Shown here: piece by piece, positions 28,683 to 37,338 of the stretch
How positions within the stretch are numbered: the first letter of the stretch is position 1
Layout of the letters: every line of letters starts with the position of its first letter
Assembly: GCA_965248135.1 (NCBI GenBank)
Contig: CBDFIN010000009.1
Coordinates: forward strand, 186,001 to 250,000
Direction of reading: 5' to 3'
DNA: 64,000 nucleotides
From: SZUA-100 sp965248135
GTDB lineage: Bacteria; Pseudomonadota; Alphaproteobacteria; Rhizobiales; Rhizobiaceae
The notes under the pieces: generated by a model
What the model was told of the DNA's origin: nothing
The model's database searches: none
Seen by the model: the letters and a program-made list of their open reading frames with translations, nothing else
Program-made: the position numbers and the translations under genes

Positions 28683-29604
28683 TCACTCTGTGTATTTTCG
28701 CCTAGCCTTGGCAATCATGGTATTGTTTTCAAGCACTCCATTTCTGATGTACCGGCGAGTAGTTTTTCGGCTTGAATGGGTCGCCATTTTGCGTACCGCC
28801 TCAAGATCATTTGTGGCCTGCTCTGCTTCTGATAAGGCGCCGGCACGGCTATCCATTGACCAGATTTCATCCGGCACACCTGCGATTCGGGCAAGGCTGC
28901 GCCGGTCATGAGCATAGATATTCTCACGATATGGAACCCCGGTGGTTTCGGAAACAATTAGCGGGCCGATATTTGGCAGATTGATTTTCTCTAGAACGTC
29001 CATGACAAGCGGGCATTCCCTTAAATCAAACTGCGCAAATGTACCCGTCTTGCTTGTTGCCTCGATAGTCAAAATCTGTTCTGAGTCAATTGATTGGGCG
29101 GTCGGTCCGGTCCATCGTGTGTTGCCGCGGATATTGCCGCCTTCACCTTTCTTGACCGGTTGCCATAAACCAATGATATCGATCCTGCGCAGGGCCGTAT
29201 CCCACTGTATAGCCTGTGTGAGGGCAATCGAGTGTTTTCCGGTCTCCAATTGCCAACCGAACAATGGCTTGCGCGTGGCGGCGTTCCATTTTGACGTGGC
29301 GAGGCTTTGGAGCCTCAAACCGCATCAATGAAAGTATCTCGCGGGCAACAATGCAATCCTGATAACGTTGTGTTACGCCATATGACGTAATTATTCCCAA
29401 TTTCCTGATGGCATTGTGGGCGCGATGTTTCTTTCCTTCCTTGCCCCAGCCTTCATACCAGCGGCGAAAATCATCTCCTGTTAAAGCGTTTATAGCTGCC
29501 CTGCCCGCTGACTTTTCAATCAATCTTAATGCCGGGTCATAGTCGCGTTTTTTGGTAGCATATTTTAATTGCCGGTAGGGCGAGGTTTCATTGATTCGGT
29601 ACAT
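28683..29604 (-). pseudogene. Phage-type tyrosine integrase, frameshifted
   Basis: Two overlapping frames together make one integrase. The N-terminal part (29604 down to about 29245) holds the SAM-like core-binding region (DDFRRWYEGW, AHNAIRKL). The C-terminal part (about 29245 to 28683) holds the catalytic TALRRIDIIG arginine, the D-S-R box and RRYIRNG with the tyrosine nucleophile. The frames switch near 29240-29250 in GCAATTGGAGACCGG. This is the integrase type often found at tRNA genes in rhizobia, and its 3' end faces tRNA-Gly. A single indel has silenced it unless reading is recoded. Confidence 0.8.
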
Positions 29605-29703
29605 ATGAATCAGGCCGTCAATCTTGCCTGTATATCGTGGTTTTTGGTGATATTTTCCAGATTGTCAACGGCGGATAGCGAGCCAAGAGCGAGCCGGGCG
29701 AAT

Positions 29704-29722
29704 AGACAATGAAAAATTGTCT
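29704..29722. repeat. Small hairpin within larger inverted repeat
   Basis: AGACAAT and ATTGTCT form a perfect 7-bp stem with a GAAAA loop. Outside it, GAGCGAGCCG (about 29688) and CGGCTCGCTC (about 29754) form a second, wider inverted repeat. The interval 29605-29782 otherwise holds no gene I can support. Confidence 0.5.
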
Positions 29723-29782
29723 CACTGCTACTCACAACTTGCGCTACGGCCTGCGGCTCGCTCGTCGCTCGCTCTGAAGTAA

Positions 29783-29959
29783 AGCGCCGTTCACCCGGCC
29801 TGGCGCGACGTGTGCGCGCTATTTGCCGCCTGCGATGCGTTGGAAGGGGTAGAAGGCGCCGGCGATGTGAGGGCTTTTTTGGAAAAGAAAGCCGTCACCC
29901 GGCTGCGCGGCGCCGACATGCAGCTGGCCGCAACGGGCTGGTGGAAAAAGGAGGTGACG
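29783..29959 (+). pseudogene. C-terminal gene fragment, unknown
   Basis: An open frame with no start codon at its head encodes a protein-like stretch (WRDVCALFAACDALEG, later RAFLEKKAVTRLRGADMQLA) ending KKEVT at a TGA. It is GC-rich and looks like the 3' remnant of a longer gene cut by rearrangement. I do not recognise the family. It lies between the broken integrase and hicB, consistent with a decaying island. Confidence 0.4.
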
Positions 29960-29970
29960 TGATGGCTGAT

Positions 29971-30396
29971 TTACGCGGCTTCCTCAATCGAAATCACCAG
30001 CCGTTTGCCCAGAACCGCAAGAGCTGCTTCCAGCATGGGCGTTTTGGTGGCGTGGTCGGGATTGAGAATGCGCCTTGCCTCGCCCTCGCTCTTTTCCAAC
30101 CTGCGGGCAAGTTCGGTCTTGGAAATTTCGGCGGCGGTGAATGCATCCAGCACCGCAAGCTTGAGCGCCTGGTGGCCGGGCAGGCTGATTTCCGCTCCGC
30201 TTGTAGCCGCTGGCTGCGGCATGGCAAGGCCGCGCTCATAATAGGTCAACAGGCCACAAAACAGCGCATCGACGGAATTGAAGATTGCGTCTGCGCGCGT
30301 GCGGCCATGAGCGATCGCCTCCGGCACATCGGTAAAACTGGCGAGATAGCCGCCGCCGGGGTCTTTTTCCAGGGTGGCAAGATAGTGGTATTTCAT
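29971..30396 (-). CDS. hicB: HicB-family antitoxin, without visible HicA
   Basis: The 141-residue protein has the HicB N-terminal RNase-H-like fold (YHYLATLEKDPGGGYLASF at residues 3-21, then DVPEAIAHGRTRADA). Its C-terminal helix-turn-helix (KTELARRLEKSEGEARRIL) is typical of the longer HicB form. HicB normally neutralises the mRNA-cutting toxin HicA encoded next to it. No HicA frame is found on either side. Upstream the gene runs straight into a palindromic module 30 bp away. GGAAGAGG gives a good ribosome-binding site. It may be an orphan regulator left from an island. Confidence 0.8.
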   Translation of the reverse strand: MKYHYLATLEKDPGGGYLASFTDVPEAIAHGRTRADAIFNSVDALFCGLLTYYERGLAMPQPAATSGAEISLPGHQALKLAVLDAFTAAEISKTELARRLEKSEGEARRILNPDHATKTPMLEAALAVLGKRLVISIEEAA

Positions 30397-30426
30397 GCCT
30401 CTTCCTCACTCTCGGTTTGCGGGGTG

Positions 30427-30595
30427 CTAGTGGTCTGGCCGAAACGCTTGAATCCCTTTTCAGCACGTTCTTTTTCAAGCGTTTTGGCCACAAAGACCAC
30501 TAGTAACTTATTGAATTCTAGTGGTTCTTATGATTCCAACATTTGCCATAAATACGAGCCGCTGGCGGATGCAAATGTTGGTACAGAACCACTAG
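30427..30595. repeat. CTAG-bounded palindromic module 1 (units B and A)
   Basis: Unit B (30427-30503) and unit A (30518-30595) are each imperfect palindromes that begin CTAGTGG and end CCACTAG. B has AAACGCTTGAA/TTCAAGCGTTT arms and A has CCAACATTTGC/GCAAATGTTGG arms. They are joined by TAACTTATTGAATT. The whole 169-bp module recurs in inverted orientation at 43654-43822 with about one difference. It lies just upstream of hicB on that gene's minus strand. Confidence 0.9.
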
Positions 30596-30733
30596 AGCCC
30601 CAGTTGCTTTTTGATACGCGAAACGGGGTGAGTTCACCGCTTTGAATGGTGCTGGCGCGATCACCCAGATAAACCCGGTAGTGCGAACCCTTCACCTCGA
30701 TTATTATGAACCACTTTTTGATTGGGGGAAATG

Positions 30734-30883
30734 ATGATTATCAAGCGCAAAAGATCGTCTGAATTCGCCATCATTTCCAATCGGCTTGCCAATGATAAAG
30801 CGCTTTCTTTCGAGGCCCGTGGGGTGCTGGTTTATCTGTTGTCCAAGCCGGATAACTGGGAGGTGAAAATCAGCGATATTTAA
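30734..30883 (+). pseudogene. Truncated N-terminus of a helix-turn-helix replication-type protein
   Basis: A 49-residue frame, preceded by a good GGGGGAA ribosome-binding site, reads FAIISNRLANDKALSFEARG and VLVYLLSKPDNW and stops at TAA right after EVKISDI. This is the typical beginning of plasmid and phage helix-turn-helix replication or regulatory proteins, which continue for another 100-250 residues. The rest is missing. Remaining sequence in 30596-30733 and 30884-31236 holds no gene I can support apart from the tRNA-Leu leader. Confidence 0.55.
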
Positions 30884-31236
30884 CGACCGGTTGCGCATTG
30901 ATCTGCCGCGAAAAACCAAACTCCATCAACACTCACAACACGATATTGCGGATTTGGCACTTCTATACAACAACACACCCAGAAAATGCCTCGGATACAG
31001 AACTCCATCCGTTTTCCAACTTCAACGAAATAGGTGCGGCACTTGAAATGTGAATCCAGCGGGCTCCGCCGTTGACACATTCAAGCAAGCGCTGTCAGTC
31101 AGCCGGGCTAAATATCAAAATAGCAATTGAATAATCTGTGCGAAGGCGCTATCCCGCTTCACAATCGCTGATTGGCTTGCGGCCAGAGGCTGTGATCAAT
31201 GCTGAGCAAGCAGGAATAAAGAAAAGCGATCCCGAT

Positions 31237-31323
31237 GCCCCCTTGGCGAAATTGGTATACGCAGCAGACTTAAAATCTGTAGGTCGAAAGACCGTGCCGG
31301 TTCAAGTCCGGCAGGGGGCACCA
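31237..31323 (+). tRNA. tRNA-Leu (anticodon TAA)
   Basis: The acceptor stem GCCCCCT pairs with AGGGGGC, followed by A and encoded CCA. The anticodon TAA is at 31271-31273 in the loop CTTAAAA. A class II variable arm and the GGTTCAAGTCC T-arm are present, 87 nt in all. A tyrosine recombinase gene starts 122 bp downstream in the same direction, the usual sign that the 3' end of this tRNA is the attachment site of an integrated element. Confidence 0.97.
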
Positions 31324-31445
31324 ACGGCTTTGCCAAGCGGCAGAGTTCTGTGTCTAACCTGTTGATTTAACTGGGTTTAGAGTTTTCCTCAAATTTAACG
31401 AAATCGAGAATGTAGCTCGATTTGTAGCTAAGTTGAGGAAATTCA

Positions 31446-32732
31446 ATGCGTGTTTTGCATTTGAAGCAGATTGGCGATGTTTGGCATTACCAGCGCCGCA
31501 GGCCAAAAGAATTCGTAGATGTTGAAAAACGAGCGCTTATTCGATTCTCGTTGAAGACGAGAGATTTCAATCAGGCCAAAATACTAGCAGCACAACAATC
31601 GGCAGAATTGGACATTCAATGGCAGAATGCCAAAGAAAGAGGTGTTTCCATTGATTCTGACAACGCTATCAAACGCTTCACCACCGCCACTGCAATAACC
31701 CGTGATCTGGAGCTGGACTACAAGCCTGCCAGTGAGATTACCGATGATGAACTGCTCAAACGGCTTCGTATGTTGGTCCTCGGAGAAAATACTTTGGGAG
31801 AGCAAAAAGCCATCCTTGGCCTGATTGAAGAACCTTTAATTTCCCTACCGCAAGCCTTTGATCGGTTTTGGGACTATATCCAAGATGAATGGATGGCGTT
31901 AAATAAAGACCAAATCAGGGTTAAACGAAATATCTATCTCAAGGCCATTCGCAGTTTTGAAAAAGCCGTTGGATTAATACCGCTTCATGAACTTGAACGA
32001 AAACATGCCATGGCTTTTCGAGCATGGTGGCTAAAACGCATCGAGAGAAAAGGCCTCAAGCCATATACCGCAAATCGCGAGATAAACTGTTTGCGCCGAA
32101 TGGTCGCTACAAATTTCGACATAGACTGTGTGGAACGACCCAATCCGTTTCAGCGGGTACGTCTGAAAGATACCAAAGAACGGTCCCGCCAACCTTTCGC
32201 TACCGAGTTTATTAAGAATGTCCTGCTTGAGCCAAATGCACTGAGCGGACTGAAGCCTGGGCTGGAGATTTTGGTGCGAATGCTGATTAATACCGGAGCC
32301 AGACCCAGCGAGTTGCTCGGATTGGAACTGGCAGATATCGACCTTACCGCTCCAGTACCGTTTATCCATATAAGGTCAAACAAAACCCATGCACTCAAAA
32401 CCGCTCATTCCGAAAGACAAATTCCGCTCGTAGGAGTTTCACTTCAGGCCGCGAAGAAACTTGTGGCAGGCAGTGGTTGGGGAAAGTGGCAGGGGAAAAA
32501 CATGTATGCGACAGGCCAGATCAACAAATACTTCCGGCAATCTGGATTAGTAACAGAAAAAGACAAAAGCCTCTATTCCTTGCGCCACTGGTTTCAGGAT
32601 CAACTAACCAAAAATGATGTGGTTGATCGCGCCCAGGCTCAACTCATGGGGCACAAATTTCAACGCCCAAAATACGGTTTTGGCAAGGAGCTTTCGGAGC
32701 TAAAGGTGATTATTGAGAAGTTTGCCTTGTGA
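31446..32732 (+). CDS. Tyrosine recombinase / integrase of the tRNA-Leu element
   Basis: The 428-residue protein has a DUF6538-like N-terminal segment (VWHYQRRRPKEFVDVEKRAL), a SAM-like core-binding domain at about 170-250, and a catalytic domain at about 255-425. Catalytic signatures are INTGARPSELLGLEL (Arg), SNKTHALKT (Lys region), YSLRHWFQD (His-x-x-Arg type) and LMGHKFQRPKYGFG with the last tyrosine. Length is typical for integrases that act at tRNA genes. It should integrate and excise the element that begins at tRNA-Leu. Confidence 0.93.
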   Translation: MRVLHLKQIGDVWHYQRRRPKEFVDVEKRALIRFSLKTRDFNQAKILAAQQSAELDIQWQNAKERGVSIDSDNAIKRFTTATAITRDLELDYKPASEITDDELLKRLRMLVLGENTLGEQKAILGLIEEPLISLPQAFDRFWDYIQDEWMALNKDQIRVKRNIYLKAIRSFEKAVGLIPLHELERKHAMAFRAWWLKRIERKGLKPYTANREINCLRRMVATNFDIDCVERPNPFQRVRLKDTKERSRQPFATEFIKNVLLEPNALSGLKPGLEILVRMLINTGARPSELLGLELADIDLTAPVPFIHIRSNKTHALKTAHSERQIPLVGVSLQAAKKLVAGSGWGKWQGKNMYATGQINKYFRQSGLVTEKDKSLYSLRHWFQDQLTKNDVVDRAQAQLMGHKFQRPKYGFGKELSELKVIIEKFAL

Positions 32733-32967
32733 TCGCATTGAGGCGAGCTTGGGATTTGCGGAGGGTTTTCTGATTTTCAAATATCGAGACAATTCTGTGA
32801 TGCAGTCTCAGAATCGCAGAATGCTCTCTGTCCTCGTTTGCCGATGAAAGAAGCCTGGCCAGCAGCCGTTCCATTTCGGCCAGTTCCTGTTTTTGCAATA
32901 CTTCCATTCCAGTAAGCTGGAGGTTGAAGTGCAGATCCACAATCCGCAGAACTCTGGCGGTATTCAA
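32710..32967 (-). CDS. Small hypothetical protein on the opposite strand
   Basis: The possible 85-residue protein is almost entirely helical and charged (LQKQELAEMERLLARLLSSA, then LRLHHRIVSIFENQKTLRKS). It could be a small excisionase or regulator opposite the integrase, but no helix-turn-helix is evident. It overlaps the integrase 3' end by 23 bases. I do not recognise it. Confidence 0.4.
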   Translation of the reverse strand: MNTARVLRIVDLHFNLQLTGMEVLQKQELAEMERLLARLLSSANEDREHSAILRLHHRIVSIFENQKTLRKSQARLNAITRQTSQ

Positions 32968-33030
32968 TGGTTTTCCGCTGGAGATATCAAGATTATTAAG
33001 CTCTTATGTTTCCGAGTAATAATCACTCTC

Positions 33031-33191
33031 GCTTTTTCGAAAAGCGGCACTTTGTGGCGGGTTGTTTTGACAGTCTGGCTGTATTCCCGACAATGAAAGT
33101 GTGTCCATCATGCAACTGGTGTCCAAAGGGTCGATAAAGTTCACTGAGTGAGCCTGATCTGGTCATTATAACGCACGCTTTTCGAAAAAGC
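33031..33191. repeat. Paired palindromes upstream of the second recombinase
   Basis: GCTTTTTCGAAAAGC at 33031-33045 and GCTTTTCGAAAAAGC at 33177-33191 are near-perfect palindromes 131 bp apart. Each is followed by GG[CA]AC, so they are also direct repeats. They occupy the otherwise gene-free stretch in front of the recombinase gene at 33234. They could be recombination sites, an operator pair or the boundary of a small insert. Confidence 0.6.
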
Positions 33192-33233
33192 GGAACCAGC
33201 GAGATTGGTGGCACGTCCTCTAACTCCCTTCAC

Positions 33234-33863
33234 ATGAAAAATCCTGCCGAGCCGTGGAACAAGGGGCGGGCTGTTGGTCAAAAACGCCCATTCACGATTG
33301 AGCAGATCGCCCAAATCACCCGAACACTGGAATCAGAAAAACAGTTTCGTGATCTCTGCCTGTTTTGTCTTGGGATCGACACCATGTTGCGGAGTGCCGA
33401 TCTGGTGCGTTTGACTGTTGCCGACGTGATGGATGCCAACGGCGAACCCAGGAGGGAAATAGCCTGGGTTCAGGGGAAAACCCGCAATCCTGTAAAATCT
33501 GCAATCACACCATACACAGAATCTGCCATTGCCTGCTGGATTGCTTCAGCAAAAATGCAGTCATCAGATTTCCTTTTCACCGCCAAACGAGGCGACCAAA
33601 CCTCACCCCTGTCCGCCAACTATCTCCGCCGTCTGGTGAAGAAATGGGCCACCATGATAGGGCTCGACCCTGCCGATTACGCTGGCCATAGCCTTCGGCG
33701 AACCAAACCAGCATTCATGTATGCGAGAGGTGTCCAGCCACCATCTTTGCGGCTTCTGCTCGGACAGAAGAGCCTGGAATCCACCCAAGCCTATCTCGGA
33801 ATTGACCAAAACGAAGCCCTTGCGCTCGCCCGTAAATTTGACTGCTTCAAGGAGGAAATCTAA
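33234..33863 (+). CDS. Catalytic-domain-only tyrosine recombinase
   Basis: At 209 residues this protein is just a recombinase catalytic domain, the size of FimB/FimE-type inversion recombinases. The signatures are DTMLRSADLVRL (Arg), VQGKTRNP (Lys), GHSLRRTKP (His-x-x-Arg), LLGQKSLESTQAYLGI (final tyrosine). The usual His of the LGH box is Gln here, a known variation. It lies directly downstream of two palindromes, which may be its sites. Its stop overlaps the next start (TAATG). Confidence 0.85.
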   Translation: MKNPAEPWNKGRAVGQKRPFTIEQIAQITRTLESEKQFRDLCLFCLGIDTMLRSADLVRLTVADVMDANGEPRREIAWVQGKTRNPVKSAITPYTESAIACWIASAKMQSSDFLFTAKRGDQTSPLSANYLRRLVKKWATMIGLDPADYAGHSLRRTKPAFMYARGVQPPSLRLLLGQKSLESTQAYLGIDQNEALALARKFDCFKEEI

Positions 33864-34615
33864 TGCACAATAATTTTGATCGAACCAATAGAAAACCAAC
33901 ACCAATTTCAACTGTCAAGACCACCTGTTTTTCCCTTTCTGCAAGCAGGTTTTCGCATTTCTCTAAATTACCATTGACTTGCAAAAACGCTCAATCGCCG
34001 GTGCTGTCATTTTCGGTTTTTCGTCAAGAAAGTTTGACAAAATCACTAAAATCCCTAGAAAATAGAGTTACTTATCTAACTTCTTTCAAAATGGGAAAGT
34101 TTGAGAAATCAGCGGCTGTTGGTGCGGCGATGCTTGGGGTTATGGCAACCGGAGTGGAGGCTCAAGAAAAACTGGCCTTCAATATGGAAGGGATCAGCCC
34201 GCAAGTGGCCGAACAAGTGACCTTGATCCAGACCCACATGCAGGCCTGCCTGGAGAAATATGGGGCCAAATACAAGAAATATGAGGTGAGATATAAAGAC
34301 AAGCCGAAAAAACTCAAACGGCTCAATTTTGCTTGGAAAAGGGTCGGAAAAACTTGCCAATCAATAGGAGAATTCCAGGCACGCAGTGACCAGTTGCGCC
34401 AAGATATAGCCGCATCAAAAGACCGAGTAGAGAAACTTAAGGAACAATCCAAAGCCTACCGGGCCGAGTCTGCGGCGATAAAGGCCCGAATGGACGAAAT
34501 GACCCAACGGGTTGGAAATGCGGCGTTGTGCGAAATACGCACCAAAAGAAGCTGGCAAGACTGTGCCAATGAAGCCGGTGTCTATGAACTGGCACGCAGA
34601 ATGGAGCAAGGGTGA
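33863..34615 (+). CDS. Exported coiled-coil protein, unknown
   Basis: The frame from the overlapping ATG has 250 residues, but the first 76 are Ser/Thr-rich without clear structure. A signal peptide (MGKFEKSAAVGAAMLGVMAT, cleaved near VEA) begins at 34091, giving a 174-residue product. The mature part has four cysteines, a Lys/Tyr-rich stretch (KYGAKYKKYEVRYKDKPKK) and a long coiled coil at about residues 180-225 of the long form. I do not recognise a family. Its place between a recombinase and a VirD4-like protein suggests a mobile-element cell-envelope component, which is inference. Confidence 0.6.
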   Translation: MHNNFDRTNRKPTPISTVKTTCFSLSASRFSHFSKLPLTCKNAQSPVLSFSVFRQESLTKSLKSLENRVTYLTSFKMGKFEKSAAVGAAMLGVMATGVEAQEKLAFNMEGISPQVAEQVTLIQTHMQACLEKYGAKYKKYEVRYKDKPKKLKRLNFAWKRVGKTCQSIGEFQARSDQLRQDIAASKDRVEKLKEQSKAYRAESAAIKARMDEMTQRVGNAALCEIRTKRSWQDCANEAGVYELARRMEQG

Positions 34616-34674
34616 TTTCTGGCAGAATGTTTGGCGTAATATGGCTTTCATGGTAAAATAAACCATTGAAAACT

Positions 34675-35745
34675 ATGAACCTTTCATCTGTAAGCCTGCC
34701 AAAACCCATTGTTCCGAATTCAATTCGGCCAGATACCCCCATAACCAAAGACATTGTGGATCACATTGACCGAAAGCTTGTATCGGGTCAGGGTTTGTTT
34801 GTGGTTGATTTTACCGGCACGCTTACCCGCATTATCTGTGCTCGGTTGCCACATCACAGAGCCAAAGACGTGTTTTTCTTTGATCCGCTGAACGCACAGC
34901 GGACAATTTCCTGCAATTTTTTGACCACCTATCCAGATGAAGACCCAACAGTGATGGTTACCGAAGCGGTTCGGTTGTTTCAGTTGCTATATGGCAATGA
35001 ACTGAGCTTTGATGAAGCCGAACTTTTGGGGCTTGGTATTCTTACTCTGCAAGAAATCATTGATCAGAATCAGGGGTTTGAACCAGAGTTTCTTTGCCCG
35101 ATGTACCTGATAGGAATGCTTCTGGAGCCGAAATATCGCAAAGCGTTTACCGAAGGTGTCTGGAATGACACCTTGCGTCAGCGGTGGCAACAATGGGAAC
35201 ACACCGGAAACAAGACCTCCCTGATGAGACTGGCCGAAAAACTCAAATTCCTTATGACCGATCCCCGCATTGCCTTGAGCATCAATGCACCCCAAAGCAC
35301 ATCACTTTATCCAGGTTTTGATGTCGGAGAGGTTGCCAAGTCAGGGAAAATTGCCCTGATTACCATTCCCCAACATGATCTGAGCGATAAAGTAGCCCGA
35401 TATCTGGCTGCTGTATTTTTCTCCCGGTTTGAACGAGCCGCTCCCAAAGGGTTTCCTTTGGAGGATTGCTACTTTTTCAACGGTTCTGCGACCATGACCG
35501 AGGATTTTATTTACGATGTCCCTTCAGAGAGAAATGCTATTGTGGGCATGGAAGCCACACTTCGCAAATACAGTGCCTTCAAATACGGGCGAAAAAACTG
35601 CTTTGTGATTGCGGAGCAAAGAGCCATTCTGGGAGACACCCTGTTGGATTGTTTGGATCCGCTCTACCAGATCAGACGTAGTTTACCACCGGATTTGACC
35701 GAATACAGAAAGCCAAAATCCATTCGAAACGGTTGGCAATCATGA
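34675..35745 (+). CDS. VirD4/TraD-like protein without Walker motifs (putative)
   Basis: The 356-residue protein follows the layout of conjugative coupling-type ATPases of the TraD/HerA-like group. GLFVVDFTGTLTRIICARLP with DVFFFDPL shortly after matches their 'VIDPHGDL...DVVYFDP' region. A SGKIALITIPQHDLSD segment matches their 'KILLVNLSKG' strand. Yet the nucleotide-binding P-loop that should precede this region is absent, and where the Walker B aspartate-glutamate is expected there is CYFFNGSAT. If the assignment is right, this is a pseudo-ATPase or half protein. Resemblance is by eye, so it may be unrelated. The start at 34675 is preferred over a TTG three codons earlier. Confidence 0.5.
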   Translation: MNLSSVSLPKPIVPNSIRPDTPITKDIVDHIDRKLVSGQGLFVVDFTGTLTRIICARLPHHRAKDVFFFDPLNAQRTISCNFLTTYPDEDPTVMVTEAVRLFQLLYGNELSFDEAELLGLGILTLQEIIDQNQGFEPEFLCPMYLIGMLLEPKYRKAFTEGVWNDTLRQRWQQWEHTGNKTSLMRLAEKLKFLMTDPRIALSINAPQSTSLYPGFDVGEVAKSGKIALITIPQHDLSDKVARYLAAVFFSRFERAAPKGFPLEDCYFFNGSATMTEDFIYDVPSERNAIVGMEATLRKYSAFKYGRKNCFVIAEQRAILGDTLLDCLDPLYQIRRSLPPDLTEYRKPKSIRNGWQS

Positions 35746-35803
35746 GCAAAATTGCCAGTTTCCCAACAAAGCACTATGATATCAAACAGATAAACTCCCC
35801 AAC

Positions 35804-37285
35804 ATGACACCTTCACCAGATCAGGCTCATTCCACTGCAGAAAGCAATCCGCAGAAACCGTCGCAATCGGTAAAACCAGCTGGTGAGGCTATCGCCGGAC
35901 AAGCCAAGCGTGTCACTACCGCCCAGGAACTCAAACAAGCACACCAGAGTGCCGAAGCCCCGGAAAAACGCAAAGCTGCCATTGGTGAATGTGTGGAACT
36001 CCCCTGGAACTATTTCGACATTGACCCCAAAACGCCTGAAACGCTGAAAACTCTGGTCAATATTCTCTACGAATATGAATGCGAATATCGAGCCGATGAT
36101 GATCCTGAATATGATGTGACAGAAGATGATGCAGATTTTTTGAAGGAAGGGATCATTGAGCCAGAAATGGCCGAAATTGGAAAAGCCACTGAAACCCAAA
36201 CAAAGACTATCAATAAACAGGAACAGGCCAAAGCAGAAGACCAACGAACTGATACCGCAGACAAGGATAAATTGAAAACTGAGGCAGATCAGAAGGATCA
36301 GAGCCAATACACCCAGTTGGTCAGCAGTCCAGAATTCAAGAATAAATCTGCGGTGGAAAAACTCCAGCTCATTGCTAAACAATTCCCCGAGCAAGCCGAA
36401 GCCGCCCGAAGTTTTCTCAAAATCATCTCACTGGCACAAACACCCGAAGACCAGCAACTCATCACCCGAAAGGTGAATGGCTTGAATTTTGCCAAACTGC
36501 CTGATCCGGTAGCGTTCATTCAGCACCAGATTTTTGACACACCAGAACAGAAATCCGGTTTCAGCGAAAAATATCAGGAAACAATTGCCAAGGCCTACGG
36601 TATTCCCCGACTGAAAAATGCTACCGCGACGGACATCCGTGACAATACCGGTTTGAAACGACAGAAAATTGATCCGAAAACCGGTGAGGTGCACGAGGAG
36701 TATGTGTTCACCGAGGGCAACAAGATGTCGCTTGGACGTGAAGGGATGTATTCATATGTCACCGAAAGTGGTCAGAAAATGGTGGAAGTGGACGGTGAAG
36801 AATTTGCCATGCCCGAGGGCACCAGGCCAGAGTATCTTCGCAATTTCCTGGACTTTTTAAACATGCGCTCCAAACTGAGGGACGAAAAGCACCTGACGGA
36901 GTTTTTCGGTTGGCCATTGCATTCCACCCGAATGCCCTCTGAAATGCAGTTGAACCAGCTTCACCGCATCAGCGATGCCTTGCTTGGCGGTTCAAAAGAG
37001 CATGATGGCGACGTGCGGTATGACGACCAGACCGACAGTCTGGCGCGGATGATCTTTTTCGTCACCCAGAAAGGCCAAAGAGGTGGTGCGTTCCTGCCAA
37101 ACAAAGTTGAGCCCAGCCTCAAGGGTCTTGGATTTTCTGCAACCACCTATGAGGCCATCGATATTGGTAGGCTGAAAACAGTCGGTTCGTATTTGCGTGA
37201 ACATCCTTACATCAATGGCGAAGCGGTTTACACCCAATTGCAACAGCATCTTGATGGAATCGAGCCATATGAAGAGGCGGCATAG
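35804..37285 (+). CDS. Acidic 493-residue protein, unknown
   Basis: Residues 1-60 are Pro/Gln/Ala-rich and disordered. Residues 60-180 are very acidic, with Glu/Asp runs and then a Gln/Lys-rich helical stretch. Residues 190-493 look folded, with repeated short helices and the motif RPEYLRNFLDFLN near 345. No signal peptide or membrane segment is seen. I do not recognise a family. It is the last gene of the tRNA-Leu element, 58 bp after the VirD4-like gene, and is followed by a terminator. It may be a substrate or partner of that protein. Confidence 0.7.
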   Translation: MTPSPDQAHSTAESNPQKPSQSVKPAGEAIAGQAKRVTTAQELKQAHQSAEAPEKRKAAIGECVELPWNYFDIDPKTPETLKTLVNILYEYECEYRADDDPEYDVTEDDADFLKEGIIEPEMAEIGKATETQTKTINKQEQAKAEDQRTDTADKDKLKTEADQKDQSQYTQLVSSPEFKNKSAVEKLQLIAKQFPEQAEAARSFLKIISLAQTPEDQQLITRKVNGLNFAKLPDPVAFIQHQIFDTPEQKSGFSEKYQETIAKAYGIPRLKNATATDIRDNTGLKRQKIDPKTGEVHEEYVFTEGNKMSLGREGMYSYVTESGQKMVEVDGEEFAMPEGTRPEYLRNFLDFLNMRSKLRDEKHLTEFFGWPLHSTRMPSEMQLNQLHRISDALLGGSKEHDGDVRYDDQTDSLARMIFFVTQKGQRGGAFLPNKVEPSLKGLGFSATTYEAIDIGRLKTVGSYLREHPYINGEAVYTQLQQHLDGIEPYEEAA

Positions 37286-37309
37286 AATGTGCTGGATAGA
37301 GAACTAAGC

Positions 37310-37338
37310 AAAACCCCAACCAGAATGATTGGGGTTTT
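37310..37338 (+). terminator. Rho-independent terminator of the element operon
   Basis: AAAACCCCAA pairs with TTGGGGTTTT around a short CCAGAATGA loop, 25 bp after the stop of the 493-residue gene. Confidence 0.85.

Noticed and set aside
29812..30645. 277-codon plus-strand frame across hicB and module 1
   Set aside because: It is antisense to hicB and then reads through the palindromic module. There is no protein-like pattern apart from the separate headless fragment at 29783-29959, which is in another frame.
30600..30720. Minus-strand stretch with a KGSHYRVYLGD sequence that recalls the KGSH motif of HicA
   Set aside because: Beyond the KGSH there is no HicA-like sequence, no start codon is evident and the following residues do not fit the family, so it is not reported as hicA.
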